The notes under the pieces: generated by a model
What the model was told of the DNA's origin: nothing
Seen by the model: the letters and a program-made list of their open reading frames with translations, nothing else
Database searches by the model: none
Program-made: the position numbers and the translations under genes
Shown: positions 43,382 through 51,961 of the stretch, in pieces
Layout: each line of letters begins with the position of its first letter
Numbering within the stretch: position 1 is the stretch's first letter
Assembly (NCBI GenBank): GCA_910583605.1
Contig: CAJTXN010000001.1
Span: forward strand, 620,001 to 684,000
Reading direction: 5' to 3'
DNA from: an uncultured Lachnospiraceae bacterium
GTDB lineage: Bacteria; Bacillota; Clostridia; Lachnospirales; Lachnospiraceae
DNA: 64,000 bases

Positions 43382-44869
43382 TCAAATCTCCAAAAAACGT
43401 TTTACAACAGACTTCATCTCTTCCACTTCACATACAGTATCATGCAGTACTTTTGCCGTTCTGATTTCTTCTATCGCATTTGGTACGCTGACACCAGAAA
43501 TTTTACTTAATTCATCTACCAGTGTAAAATCATCCATGGCATCATATTTTGGATCAATGGAATTCATAACATTTCTTGTAAACTTAAACGGACTTGCCGT
43601 TGAAGCGATCACTGCTTTTGTAGTATCGGCAGTCTCACGGGTATATTTGTCATATACTACTGCTGCAACTGCCGTATGGGTATCTATCACATAGCCTGTC
43701 TCTTCATAAATCTTTTTAATGATTTCTGAAGTTTCTTCTTCACTTCCGTAATTACCATAGAAATCCTGCAGTTTTCCCTTCATTTCTTCGGTAATGCTGT
43801 ATCTGCCTTCCGAAGAAAGCGCAGTCATAAGTTCATTATTTTTTGCCGAATCACAGTCTGCAATTTTATAGATCAGACGTTCCAGATTGCTGGAAATCAA
43901 AATATCCATAGACGGTGACATGGTTAAGATAAACTCCCGGTTCTTATCGTAAATTCCGGTTGTAAAGAAATCATATAACACTTTATTATCATTGGATGCA
44001 CATATAAATTTATGAATCGGCAATCCCATATTTTTCGCATAATATGCGGCAAGTATATTACCGAAATTACCAGTAGGAACTACAACGTTTATCTCTTCTC
44101 CGTCGGATATCTCACCGTTGGCAAGCAGCCTGGCATATGCATACACATAATACACGACCTGTGGAACCAGCCGTCCGATATTAATGGAATTGGCAGACGA
44201 GAACTGAAATCCTGCATCATTCATTTCTTTCTCCAGTTCCTTATCGCCAAAGATTGCCTTTACTCCGCTCTGCGCCTGGTCAAAATTACCTTTGATACCT
44301 ACAACAAAGGTATTCTCCCCGGTCTGCGTCACCATCTGTTTTTCCTGAATCGGGCTGACTCCGCCCTTCGGATAAAATACAACAATCCTCGTTCCCGGTA
44401 CATCGGCAAATCCGGCCAGCGCTGCCTTTCCGGTGTCTCCGGATGTCGCGGTCAGAATCACGATGTCATTCTTAACATTATTCTTTCTGGCAGATGTGGT
44501 CAGCAGATGAGGAAGAATGGATAATGCCATATCTTTAAATGCAATGGTTGCCCCATGAAATAATTCCAGATAATAAGCTCCCTCTGCTTTTACAAGCGGC
44601 GCGATTTCCTCTGTATCAAACTTCGCATCATAGGCTTTGTCAATACATGACTTCAGCTCTTCTTCCGTAAAATCCGTAAGAAACTCTTTCATTACAACAT
44701 ATGCCGTTTCTTTATACGACATTCCGGATAATTCCTGCAGCGATACGCTTAATTTCGGAATGGAAGTCGGAACAAATAACCCTCCGTCACTGGCAAGCCC
44801 TTTTAAAATTGCCTGAGAAGCCGTAACCGTTTCATTTTCACTTCTTGTACTTTTATATAGCAGATCCAT
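43382..44869 (-). CDS. thrC: Threonine synthase
   Basis: 495 residues from ATG 44869 with GAGGG 6 nt upstream. It converts O-phosphohomoserine to threonine with PLP. The N-terminal segment LYKSTRSENETVTASQAILK and the Lys of HGATIAFKDMALSIL identify it; the PLP phosphate loop is in VVPTGNFGNILAAYYAKNMG. Length matches the longer class seen in clostridia and fungi (~480-510). No leader region for T-box control is present. Confidence 0.95.
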   Translation of the reverse strand: MDLLYKSTRSENETVTASQAILKGLASDGGLFVPTSIPKLSVSLQELSGMSYKETAYVVMKEFLTDFTEEELKSCIDKAYDAKFDTEEIAPLVKAEGAYYLELFHGATIAFKDMALSILPHLLTTSARKNNVKNDIVILTATSGDTGKAALAGFADVPGTRIVVFYPKGGVSPIQEKQMVTQTGENTFVVGIKGNFDQAQSGVKAIFGDKELEKEMNDAGFQFSSANSINIGRLVPQVVYYVYAYARLLANGEISDGEEINVVVPTGNFGNILAAYYAKNMGLPIHKFICASNDNKVLYDFFTTGIYDKNREFILTMSPSMDILISSNLERLIYKIADCDSAKNNELMTALSSEGRYSITEEMKGKLQDFYGNYGSEEETSEIIKKIYEETGYVIDTHTAVAAVVYDKYTRETADTTKAVIASTASPFKFTRNVMNSIDPKYDAMDDFTLVDELSKISGVSVPNAIEEIRTAKVLHDTVCEVEEMKSVVKRFLEI

Positions 44870-44902
44870 GGTATCCCTCTTTCTTTTAATCTTTTTCCTA
44901 GG

Positions 44903-44931
44903 ATTATAGCACAAGAATCCGATTTATACAA
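44903..44931 (-). promoter_or_regulatory. Predicted sigma-A promoter of thrC
   Basis: TTGTAT (44926-44931) and TATAAT (44903-44908), 17 nt apart, about 35 bp before the ATG. Confidence 0.8.
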
Positions 44932-44939
44932 GCAAATGC

Positions 44940-46004
44940 CTAATTTGCGTAAAAATAATGATCCCCATGAACAAATAATAATCTCAGTTTACGGTTAAAC
45001 CAACTGCTGGAAGACGTACGCATGGTAAAATACAATGCCCCCGAAGAATAATCCTCTCCTGCCATGGCCCTTCCCACACAATCAATGGTTCTCTGGGACG
45101 GTGTCACATTATAAATCCTCTCATTTTTTACCGGCTCAAACTGATATACCCGTCCGTTATTTTGAAAAATAACCGACTTGACTGTATTCGGAAATGTCTG
45201 GCTTCTGACACGGTTGAAAATAACATTTGCAACCAGTATTCTTCCAATCTCATCCTGATCTCCGGCTTCCGCTTCTACAATGCGGATCAGCCAGTAATAA
45301 TCGTTATCATTAATCTCAAACCCCACGGCATTATAAATCTGATTCAGTACCTGCTCCTGCTGAACTGCCGGCTCTGTCTGAGCTTCAGTTACTGCCTGGG
45401 TTTCTGTCTGCGGCTCCGTTTGCAGCTCTGTCTGTGGTTCTGTCTGTGATTCTGTTTCCACAGGTCTCTGGGTTTCTGTTGCCGGAGATGTTGCAGGCTG
45501 CGTTTCCGTTTGTTTTTCTGATACGTTTTCAGTAGTTTCCACCGGCACGGAAACACGTTCGGCTGCTGCCGTTGCGGATAATGTATTTATATCCGGCATC
45601 TTTTTCGTAGTATTGAACAGCTCCATATAACCGGTCAGAGCATTACTACTGATTCCAACGTGTTCCCGTTCGGCTGCTTTCAGCGAAGCAATAGGCTCCG
45701 ATTCTTTTGTAATAGAATTATCATTCTGCAGATAAGATACTATATTCTGCAGATTATGATTTACCGGCTGTATTTCTGCTGTTTCATCTGTATCATCTTC
45801 TTCAGCGACTGATTCCCGGGATGTTCCTCCGTCAGAATCCGTACTTCCATTCTTTCCTGCTCCATTAAAACTATTTGAATTCATTGTAACTAAAGCAAAT
45901 AATGCTGTGCCTGACACTACAACAAGTCCTGTGCGATACATTTTTTTAGAAACCGTTTTAATAAAACCAAAGAATTTCTGAATGAATGAGCAAATATTTA
46001 GCAT
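44940..46004 (-). CDS. Membrane-anchored cell-wall hydrolase, SleB/CwlJ type
   Basis: 354 residues from ATG 46004 (GAGGAG upstream). A signal anchor lies at residues ~24-42. Residues ~130-235 form a long low-complexity linker of T/E/P/Q with repeated TEPQTE and TETQ units, suited to crossing the wall. The C-terminal ~120 residues are a Hydrolase_2 domain: YWLIRIVEAEAGDQDEIG with the catalytic Glu in EAEAGDQ, NVIFNRVRSQTFPNTVKSVI and ALYFTMRTSSSSWF. It cuts muramyl bonds; SleB itself acts in spore germination, but this copy may act on growing wall. Confidence 0.9.
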   Translation of the reverse strand: MLNICSFIQKFFGFIKTVSKKMYRTGLVVVSGTALFALVTMNSNSFNGAGKNGSTDSDGGTSRESVAEEDDTDETAEIQPVNHNLQNIVSYLQNDNSITKESEPIASLKAAEREHVGISSNALTGYMELFNTTKKMPDINTLSATAAAERVSVPVETTENVSEKQTETQPATSPATETQRPVETESQTEPQTELQTEPQTETQAVTEAQTEPAVQQEQVLNQIYNAVGFEINDNDYYWLIRIVEAEAGDQDEIGRILVANVIFNRVRSQTFPNTVKSVIFQNNGRVYQFEPVKNERIYNVTPSQRTIDCVGRAMAGEDYSSGALYFTMRTSSSSWFNRKLRLLFVHGDHYFYAN

Positions 46005-46058
46005 TGATACTCCTCTTTTCATTTTTATTTGCAGACAATCCTGCATAAACTAGCTGAC

Positions 46059-46087
46059 ATTATATGGATAACTATTGAAAGTGTCAA
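46059..46087 (-). promoter_or_regulatory. Consensus sigma-A promoter of the wall hydrolase gene
   Basis: TTGACA (46082-46087) and TATAAT (46059-46064), exactly 17 nt apart, on the minus strand. Confidence 0.9.
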
Positions 46088-46360
46088 TAGAAAAACCCTA
46101 ATTTTGGTATGTTGGACGTATATATTTTTACTAGTTTTGTGTTTTTACCGTTATTATATATAATTATTCTCTGATAAAACAGAATTTTTTGTGCAAATTC
46201 AATAGTCATATTGATACCAAACACATGTTTTGCTATTAAGTATTTTTTACAAATATTTTAAGAAATTTTTCCATATATAAGTTATGTAAACTTACATTTT
46301 CGTAATACCCTTATTTCTTAATAAATATTATTTATTAAATAGAATTTCCAATATTTAAAA

Positions 46361-46369
46361 TGTTATACT
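46361..46369 (+). promoter_or_regulatory. Extended -10 upstream of the AP2-like gene
   Basis: TGTTATACT, with TG one base before TATACT (46364-46369), 48 bp before the ATG. No -35 is convincing. The rest of the gap 46088-46416 is AT-rich with no gene. Confidence 0.45.
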
Positions 46370-46416
46370 ATATATCATAAACATTTACTAAGCCAAACGG
46401 CAGACTGTGAGGAATC

Positions 46417-47214
46417 ATGCAATTAAAAAAAGGTGTTTTTCAGGCAAAAAAAAAGGACGGAACCATCTATTTTCGTTCCTCATTAACATATAAATCCAAA
46501 CATATCAGTCTCGGTAGTTTTCTTACGGAAGAAGAAGCACATCAATGCTATCTGGAGGGTATTTTTATACTATCGGCGGATTGCGGCATTAAACAATTCC
46601 ATCCTGATAAATTTCCTTTCCTTTCATTTGAAAAGTATGTTTCACTGGTAAATTTCAGAGATAATAATATTTATTTCAAAAATCCCATTTACCTGTTTTC
46701 CAAGTATTTTAAATATTATTATGATATCAATACCGAATTTACATTTGATGTTGACGATTTATTTTTTTATTCCAAACATAAAATCATGAAACGGAACGGT
46801 CATATGTTTGTTGCCGACTATGGTATGCAGATTAATATTCTGTCCCGTTACGGCATAAAAAACTATGCAGTTCCCGGCAGGGACTATAAATTTATCAACG
46901 GGGACAATACGGATTTCCGATATAAAAATATACAGATCATAAACCGTTTTAACGGCGTATCAAAATCAGAGAAAAACGGACGTACCGTGTATACTTCCAA
47001 AATACATATCAACGGAGATTATATTATAGGAAGATACTTTGATGAATATGATGCTGCCATTGCCTATAACAAAGCCGGTGATATTCTGGTAAAAAAGGGC
47101 ATTCTGTCCGGTTATCAAAAGAACTATCTGGAAAATCTCTCTTCCATCGAATATGCCGCCCGATACACCGGTATTAAAATATCGGATAAAATCAGAAGCT
47201 ATTCTGCCAATTAA
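46417..47214 (+). CDS. AP2-like DNA-binding protein, possibly a degenerate HNH relative
   Basis: 265 residues with TGAGGAATC before the ATG. Two copies of an AP2-like unit: YFRSSLTYKSKHISLGSFLT then EEEAHQCYLEG near residues 17-50, and RTVYTSKIHINGDYIIGRYF then DEYDAAIAYNKAGD near residues 192-232. Residues ~145-175 (GRDYKFINGDNTDFRYKNIQ) recall the GRD...HINGN...D-R-x-x-N-L segment of HNH/AP2 homing endonucleases but lack the catalytic His. AP2 domains bind DNA in plants and in phage or mobile nucleases. Codon use is more AT-rich than neighbouring genes. It may be a domesticated regulator; no target is known. Confidence 0.6.
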   Translation: MQLKKGVFQAKKKDGTIYFRSSLTYKSKHISLGSFLTEEEAHQCYLEGIFILSADCGIKQFHPDKFPFLSFEKYVSLVNFRDNNIYFKNPIYLFSKYFKYYYDINTEFTFDVDDLFFYSKHKIMKRNGHMFVADYGMQINILSRYGIKNYAVPGRDYKFINGDNTDFRYKNIQIINRFNGVSKSEKNGRTVYTSKIHINGDYIIGRYFDEYDAAIAYNKAGDILVKKGILSGYQKNYLENLSSIEYAARYTGIKISDKIRSYSAN

Positions 47215-47239
47215 CCGATTTCATCGTTTTCCAAATGAA

Positions 47240-47289
47240 AAGAGTATCATTTACAGCCGTTTAAAACTGTAAACGATACTCTTCTTTTT
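47240..47289 (+). terminator. Rho-independent terminator of the AP2-like gene
   Basis: A 17-bp stem with one mismatch around AAGAGTATCATTTACAG, loop CCGTTTAAAA, then CTTTTT. It may also slow transcription from the amylase on the other strand. Confidence 0.85.
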
Positions 47290-47348
47290 GGGGCATGATT
47301 GTTATACAAAAGTTTCTGTAATATGAATTACATTATACGACTGTATAA

Positions 47349-50285
47349 TTATTTTAAATAAGTTCCTTCAACACCAACTTTTCCCGGTGCCGGCGTTGAT
47401 GCTGTATCTAATACATAAACTCTCATGTTACCCTTAGCTGTTCTTTCAATAGATAATGTGCCGTTTGTAACATTCTTAACATCACCGGTTATCGCATCTA
47501 CATATTTTCCGTTTGGAATGCCTGTAAATGTTGCTCCGTCTGTAACAGATACACATACAAAGCTGTCTACGCCTTCAGCGGCATTTGTATATCTTCTCTT
47601 GAATGCCATTTCGCCGCTAACGCCTTCTGTAGAGTACTGGCCTTTTCTCAAAGCCGGAACTGCTGCACGAATCTTATTCAGTCTCTGGATATGTAATGAT
47701 AACGGATGATTTAATGTTTCAGCGATCGCTCCTGTTGCATTATTGTATTCAGCAAATCCTGTTACATTGATAGAACCTTCAATGTAATCACCGAAGTATG
47801 CTCTTCCTGTAGTAGAAAGAGGTGCATTAGGACCTACATCGATTGAAGCGCCTTTCATGAATTCAATTTCACTTCCGTAGTAGATACAAGGAATTCCTCT
47901 GAACGTAAACATCAGGTTCAGGTTTTCTGCCCATGTATCCTGAGATCTTGCAAATCTCTGATTCTCTGGTGCACAGTCAGGTGCATAGTCGTGAGAATCA
48001 ACATAAGTTACATTCCATGTAGCATCATTGTAATACTTGTCTCCGCCAATTGCAGTACGGAATGCGCTTCTGGCATCTTCAAAGTTCCAGTGCATTGGGA
48101 AGTCGATTACACTTAAATCTGAACTCATGGAATAATCAGGTGTGTGATACTCATTACCTTTCAGGAATGCATTATCACTTGTCGGCTGGGTATGTGTGCT
48201 TCTGTTGTCTTCATAATGCTGTTCTGTTAAAGCAACATTCCATGCTGCATTACTATCGCTCCATCCATAGTCTTTTGTTTCATCCCAGGTATAGAACGGT
48301 GTTGATAAGTTTGGATTATCTCTGTACCATACATTTCTGTCTCTGGAGCAAACTTCTGCAAACATGAAGAAGTTTTCTCCGCCTGCTTCCATAAACTGAT
48401 CCAGGAATACTTCGTTAAATGTTAATCTTGAAATATGTTTAGCTGTATCAATTCGGAAACCATCTACACCCATGTTGATGTAATTGGTATAGCAGTCAAC
48501 CAGATACTCGTAAACGATCGGATTTTCCGTATTCAGATCCACACAGTCTCCTGCGATCTGGGCTAACTGTGAAGAATAATCATCCCAGTTAAAGTTTCCG
48601 TAGTGATGATAGATATCCTTGGAATCATGGTTCACTCCGTCGGTATTCTTCATAAGCGCCAGTCTTGCCTGATACTGCAGACCCGGTGTTAAACTGTCAT
48701 AGTTAGACGGAAGATTGGATTCCGGATGGATCTTCATACATTCTACGCTTCCTAAATCACCGGACTTTTCAAACATCGGAAGAAGATTGGTTTCTCCAAA
48801 GTTTCCGGTATGATTTAATACGATATCCTGAATAATCTTCATGTCTCTCTTATGAACTTCATCAATCAAATCCTGATATGTAACATCTGATGATTCATAT
48901 CTGGAATCTACCTTGCTGAAATCCATTGCATGATAGCCATGATAATCATAACCGCTTGCATTTTCTACTACCGGTGTAATCCAGATTGCAGTGAAACCAA
49001 GAGCCTTGATATAATCAAGTTTTTCGATCAATCCCTTGAAATCACCTCTCCATGCCGGATCGCTGTCAGGGTTTTTAGCCTGTCCGTCATCCCAGCAGTG
49101 TACATTGTTGGACTCATCACCGTCGTAAAATCTGGTTGTCATCAGGAAGTAAATGGTCTCATCACGGAAGTCTGTACGTGATACCGTGCTTGACGGTCTC
49201 TCATGTGATGTTGTCGGCTCAACCGGTTTAGGACGTGTTGTCGTCTCTTCCTGTTTTGGTGTTGTTGTTTCTTCCTGCTTCGTTGTTGTTTCCTGCTGTG
49301 GTTTCTCCGGATTATGGTCGTACCATTTATTGTCCTTAAACCACCATTCACCGGTTGTACGGGTTAAATCAGCTGTCTGCTGGCCATTGTAGTTAAAGAT
49401 AAGATTTAACTTTGTGGTATTGGCAAATTCATAAGAATACCAGTTATCTCCCTCTTTAGCCATCTCTGTTCCCGGCCAGTCAACTGTCTTTAACGACGGG
49501 GTTGCGCTCCAGTAATAAATCTTTGCGCCTCCCCAGGTACTCTTAAAGTGTACCTTGACACCATTAAATGAAGGAGTTTCTCCTTCCGGTGCCGTTGTCT
49601 CCGAAGAGGTTTCTTCTACCGGCGGTGTCTCCGGCTCTTCCGGATTACGGTCGTACCATGTTCCGTCCACATACCACCATTCACCAGCTGTTCTGCTCAG
49701 GTCTTTTGTCTGCTGATTTGATGAACCGTTGTTGAATATGATACTTGCAGATTTTGCACCTGCGATGGTAAATCCATACCATTTATCACCTTCGCTCTTC
49801 ATTGCGGTTCCCGGCCATTCTACCGGATTATTGTTGCCGCCGTTTAAGTTCCAGTAATAAATCTTAGGGCTGGTCCAGTCTGTCTTCAAATGAACAACAA
49901 TTTCATCATTGGATGGTGCTTCCGGATTATAGTCATACCACTTTCCATCCATAAACCACCATTCGCCTTCTGTTCTGCTCAAATCAGAAGTCTGCCAGCT
50001 GGAGTAATCAAAAATCAGGTTTGCACTTGTTGCATTGCTGATCGTGTAAGAATACCAGTCTTTTCCTTCTGCTGACATCTGTACTCCCGGCCAATCTACA
50101 GGATTGTTGTTGGAATTATTAACATTCCAATAGTAGATATTCGGAGTTCCTGCTTCCCACTTAAAGTGTACAGTTATTTCATTCGAACCGTATACTTTGT
50201 CGTTCGATGACCATATGCCAAACCCAGTCAGCAGTAAAGCCACCGCGAGCAACGCCAATAAAACTTTCTTCGTACTCGTCTTCAT
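47349..50285 (-). CDS. Secreted alpha-amylase (GH13) with three N-terminal CBM26 modules
   Basis: 978 residues from ATG 50285; a frame open to 50390 lacks a start context. Signal peptide residues 1-~33. Three CBM26-like starch-binding modules (about 37-125, 133-220 and 245-330) share IYYWN..., DWPG/EWPG, W-Y-S-Y or W-Y-G-F and GEWW...WYD-NPE endings. A Thr/Glu/Pro linker (TTTKQEETTTPKQEET) precedes the GH13 domain from residue ~380. Catalytic Asp in DGFRIDTAKHI, acid Glu in FMFAEVCSRD and the third Asp in YVDSHDYAPD are present. It cuts alpha-1,4 links of starch outside the cell. No sortase motif is visible at the C-terminus, so it is free or held by the starch modules. Confidence 0.93.
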   Translation of the reverse strand: MKTSTKKVLLALLAVALLLTGFGIWSSNDKVYGSNEITVHFKWEAGTPNIYYWNVNNSNNNPVDWPGVQMSAEGKDWYSYTISNATSANLIFDYSSWQTSDLSRTEGEWWFMDGKWYDYNPEAPSNDEIVVHLKTDWTSPKIYYWNLNGGNNNPVEWPGTAMKSEGDKWYGFTIAGAKSASIIFNNGSSNQQTKDLSRTAGEWWYVDGTWYDRNPEEPETPPVEETSSETTAPEGETPSFNGVKVHFKSTWGGAKIYYWSATPSLKTVDWPGTEMAKEGDNWYSYEFANTTKLNLIFNYNGQQTADLTRTTGEWWFKDNKWYDHNPEKPQQETTTKQEETTTPKQEETTTRPKPVEPTTSHERPSSTVSRTDFRDETIYFLMTTRFYDGDESNNVHCWDDGQAKNPDSDPAWRGDFKGLIEKLDYIKALGFTAIWITPVVENASGYDYHGYHAMDFSKVDSRYESSDVTYQDLIDEVHKRDMKIIQDIVLNHTGNFGETNLLPMFEKSGDLGSVECMKIHPESNLPSNYDSLTPGLQYQARLALMKNTDGVNHDSKDIYHHYGNFNWDDYSSQLAQIAGDCVDLNTENPIVYEYLVDCYTNYINMGVDGFRIDTAKHISRLTFNEVFLDQFMEAGGENFFMFAEVCSRDRNVWYRDNPNLSTPFYTWDETKDYGWSDSNAAWNVALTEQHYEDNRSTHTQPTSDNAFLKGNEYHTPDYSMSSDLSVIDFPMHWNFEDARSAFRTAIGGDKYYNDATWNVTYVDSHDYAPDCAPENQRFARSQDTWAENLNLMFTFRGIPCIYYGSEIEFMKGASIDVGPNAPLSTTGRAYFGDYIEGSINVTGFAEYNNATGAIAETLNHPLSLHIQRLNKIRAAVPALRKGQYSTEGVSGEMAFKRRYTNAAEGVDSFVCVSVTDGATFTGIPNGKYVDAITGDVKNVTNGTLSIERTAKGNMRVYVLDTASTPAPGKVGVEGTYLK

Positions 50286-50392
50286 CCTTTTTCTCTTCTC
50301 CTTTTTTATTTTTTGACGCAAACAGCAGCCATATACTACAATGAAATATTTCCACACGATATTATATGACTTATTCGCATCCCTTGGCACAA

Positions 50393-50434
50393 ATTCACAA
50401 TAATAGTACCGCCCCCAGTAAAATAATTGTGAAT
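50393..50434 (-). promoter_or_regulatory. Inverted repeat in the amylase leader
   Basis: Perfect 9-bp arms ATTCACAAT (50393-50401) and ATTGTGAAT (50426-50434) flank a GC-rich middle. It lies 21-62 nt downstream of the -10, so it could be an operator or a leader hairpin. Confidence 0.45.
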
Positions 50435-50454
50435 ATTTTGTGTCTGTACTTTAA

Positions 50455-50483
50455 AGTATAGAAGAGTTAACAAAAAATGTCAA
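50455..50483 (-). promoter_or_regulatory. Near-consensus promoter of the amylase gene
   Basis: TTGACA (50478-50483) and TATACT (50455-50460), 17 nt apart. The untranslated leader is about 160 nt. Confidence 0.88.
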
Positions 50484-50606
50484 GAATTTTTAATACTTTC
50501 GTGCATTTTTAATATAATAAAAGATAGAATTATACAATTTCAATAAACTTTTTATTAATTTAATGCTTATATCGTCAGAATACACAACTTATTTTCCCCA
50601 TTGTCT

Positions 50607-50645
50607 AAAAAAATCGCTGCCAGCTTTACACTGCAGCGATTTTTC
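50607..50645. terminator. Terminator after the SUKH gene
   Basis: AAAAATCGCTGC / GCAGCGATTTTT stem (50609-50620 with 50633-50644) with T-runs on both strands, 27 bp beyond the end of the minus-strand gene. Confidence 0.88.
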
Positions 50646-50671
50646 CTTATTCGGGAAGTTCTTTTTCGTTC

Positions 50672-51421
50672 TCAATTTTCCTTGCTGACATAAAACAGTC
50701 GTTGAAAACTCCCATAGTCAAAATACACATAGAGTTTTCCATCATCAGTATCCAGGCAGGTTCCCACATGTCCTGATACTTTGAACTGTTTTATATCTAT
50801 ATCCACATGAAAATATGCAAAAATTTCTTTAACCGATAACCGTTCTTTTGGGTCATACCACTCCAAGCGTTTATACGCGCTCTTGCAGATCATTTCAAGC
50901 AGAAACTGTTCCGTGTTGTCGTTCCATTTTTTAAACTTAATGATATCATCATCACAACTTAAATAAACGGGCGGATCTTCCCTGCTATCCAGCAGATCCT
51001 CGATCAGATATCCCGTATAGGAAATGCCTTCTCTGTCAACACCTACCAAAAGATAGTTTTGGGTAATCCTGTGCCATTCTTCCTCCGGCATCTGCCACAG
51101 GCTGAAATATTCATTGTCAGCATATTCCTCCTGCTCTCCAACTCTTACCGATGTTTCAAAGTCTTCCTGCAATTCTTCTAAAATTTCATGGATCATCTGA
51201 TAAGAAGTACGACATTCTTGCGGCGAACAGAACAGATTATCAAATACTGCGTTGATATCCTCCTGACCATATTTCAAAAAGAAACTGCGGTAAGCAGCCG
51301 GCAGGGCGATTCCCATGGACTGTTCCGCTACCTGGATTTCATGTTCGGTAAAACCTGAATATTCTCGATCGCAAAAATAGTCCATTAATTCCTGGAGCGT
51401 TAAATTATACTTTAATTTCAT
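50672..51421 (-). CDS. SMI1/KNR4 (SUKH) family protein
   Basis: 249 residues; GGAGG precedes the ATG. The N-terminal ~180 residues have SUKH features: EHEIQVAEQSMGIALPAAYR then SFFLKYG, YFSLWQMPEEEW and LLVGVDREGISYTGY. SUKH proteins are often immunity proteins against contact toxins, but no toxin gene is adjacent. It lies 16 bp after leuD and is probably co-transcribed with leuCD, an unusual setting. The C-terminal ~60 residues may be a second small domain. Confidence 0.75.
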   Translation of the reverse strand: MKLKYNLTLQELMDYFCDREYSGFTEHEIQVAEQSMGIALPAAYRSFFLKYGQEDINAVFDNLFCSPQECRTSYQMIHEILEELQEDFETSVRVGEQEEYADNEYFSLWQMPEEEWHRITQNYLLVGVDREGISYTGYLIEDLLDSREDPPVYLSCDDDIIKFKKWNDNTEQFLLEMICKSAYKRLEWYDPKERLSVKEIFAYFHVDIDIKQFKVSGHVGTCLDTDDGKLYVYFDYGSFQRLFYVSKEN

Positions 51422-51437
51422 AAATCAGCCTCCGTTT

Positions 51438-51923
51438 TTATTTATTATTGATATAATTGATCAGACCTTCCGCCCGAATGATCTTCTGCATAAATTCCGG
51501 AAATGCCTGTCCCTGGAACTCTGTTCCTTTCGTCCGGTTATAGATCTTTCCGGAGTCAAAATCTATTTCCACTTCATCTCCTGCTTCTATACCTTTCGCC
51601 GCTTCCGGACATTCAATGATCGGCAGCCCGATATTAATGGCGTTCCGGTAAAAAATTCTTGCAAATGTCTCGGCAATTACACAGCTTACACCGGAAGCTT
51701 TAATGGCGATAGGTGCATGTTCTCTGGAAGAACCGCATCCAAAATTCTTATCCGCTACTATAATATCACCTTGTTTAGCCTGTTTTGCAAAGTCTGTATC
51801 AATATCTTCCATACAATGCTTTGCCAGTTCCTGCGGATCCGGCACGTTCAGATATCTTGCAGGTATAATTACATCTGTATCCACATTGTCACCATATTTA
51901 AAAACCTTACCTGTTGCTTTCAT
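51438..51923 (-). CDS. leuD: 3-isopropylmalate dehydratase, small subunit
   Basis: 161 residues, the short archaeal/clostridial type. Motifs: GDNVDTDVIIPARYLN, DIIVADKNFGCGSSREHAP and RNAINIGLPIIECPEA. It completes the LeuCD enzyme that isomerises 2-isopropylmalate to 3-isopropylmalate for leucine. It starts 38 bp after leuC. Confidence 0.95.
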   Translation of the reverse strand: MKATGKVFKYGDNVDTDVIIPARYLNVPDPQELAKHCMEDIDTDFAKQAKQGDIIVADKNFGCGSSREHAPIAIKASGVSCVIAETFARIFYRNAINIGLPIIECPEAAKGIEAGDEVEIDFDSGKIYNRTKGTEFQGQAFPEFMQKIIRAEGLINYINNK

Positions 51924-51961
51924 TGATTGATTTCCTTTCTTCTAAGTTATTCTTTCCTGAC

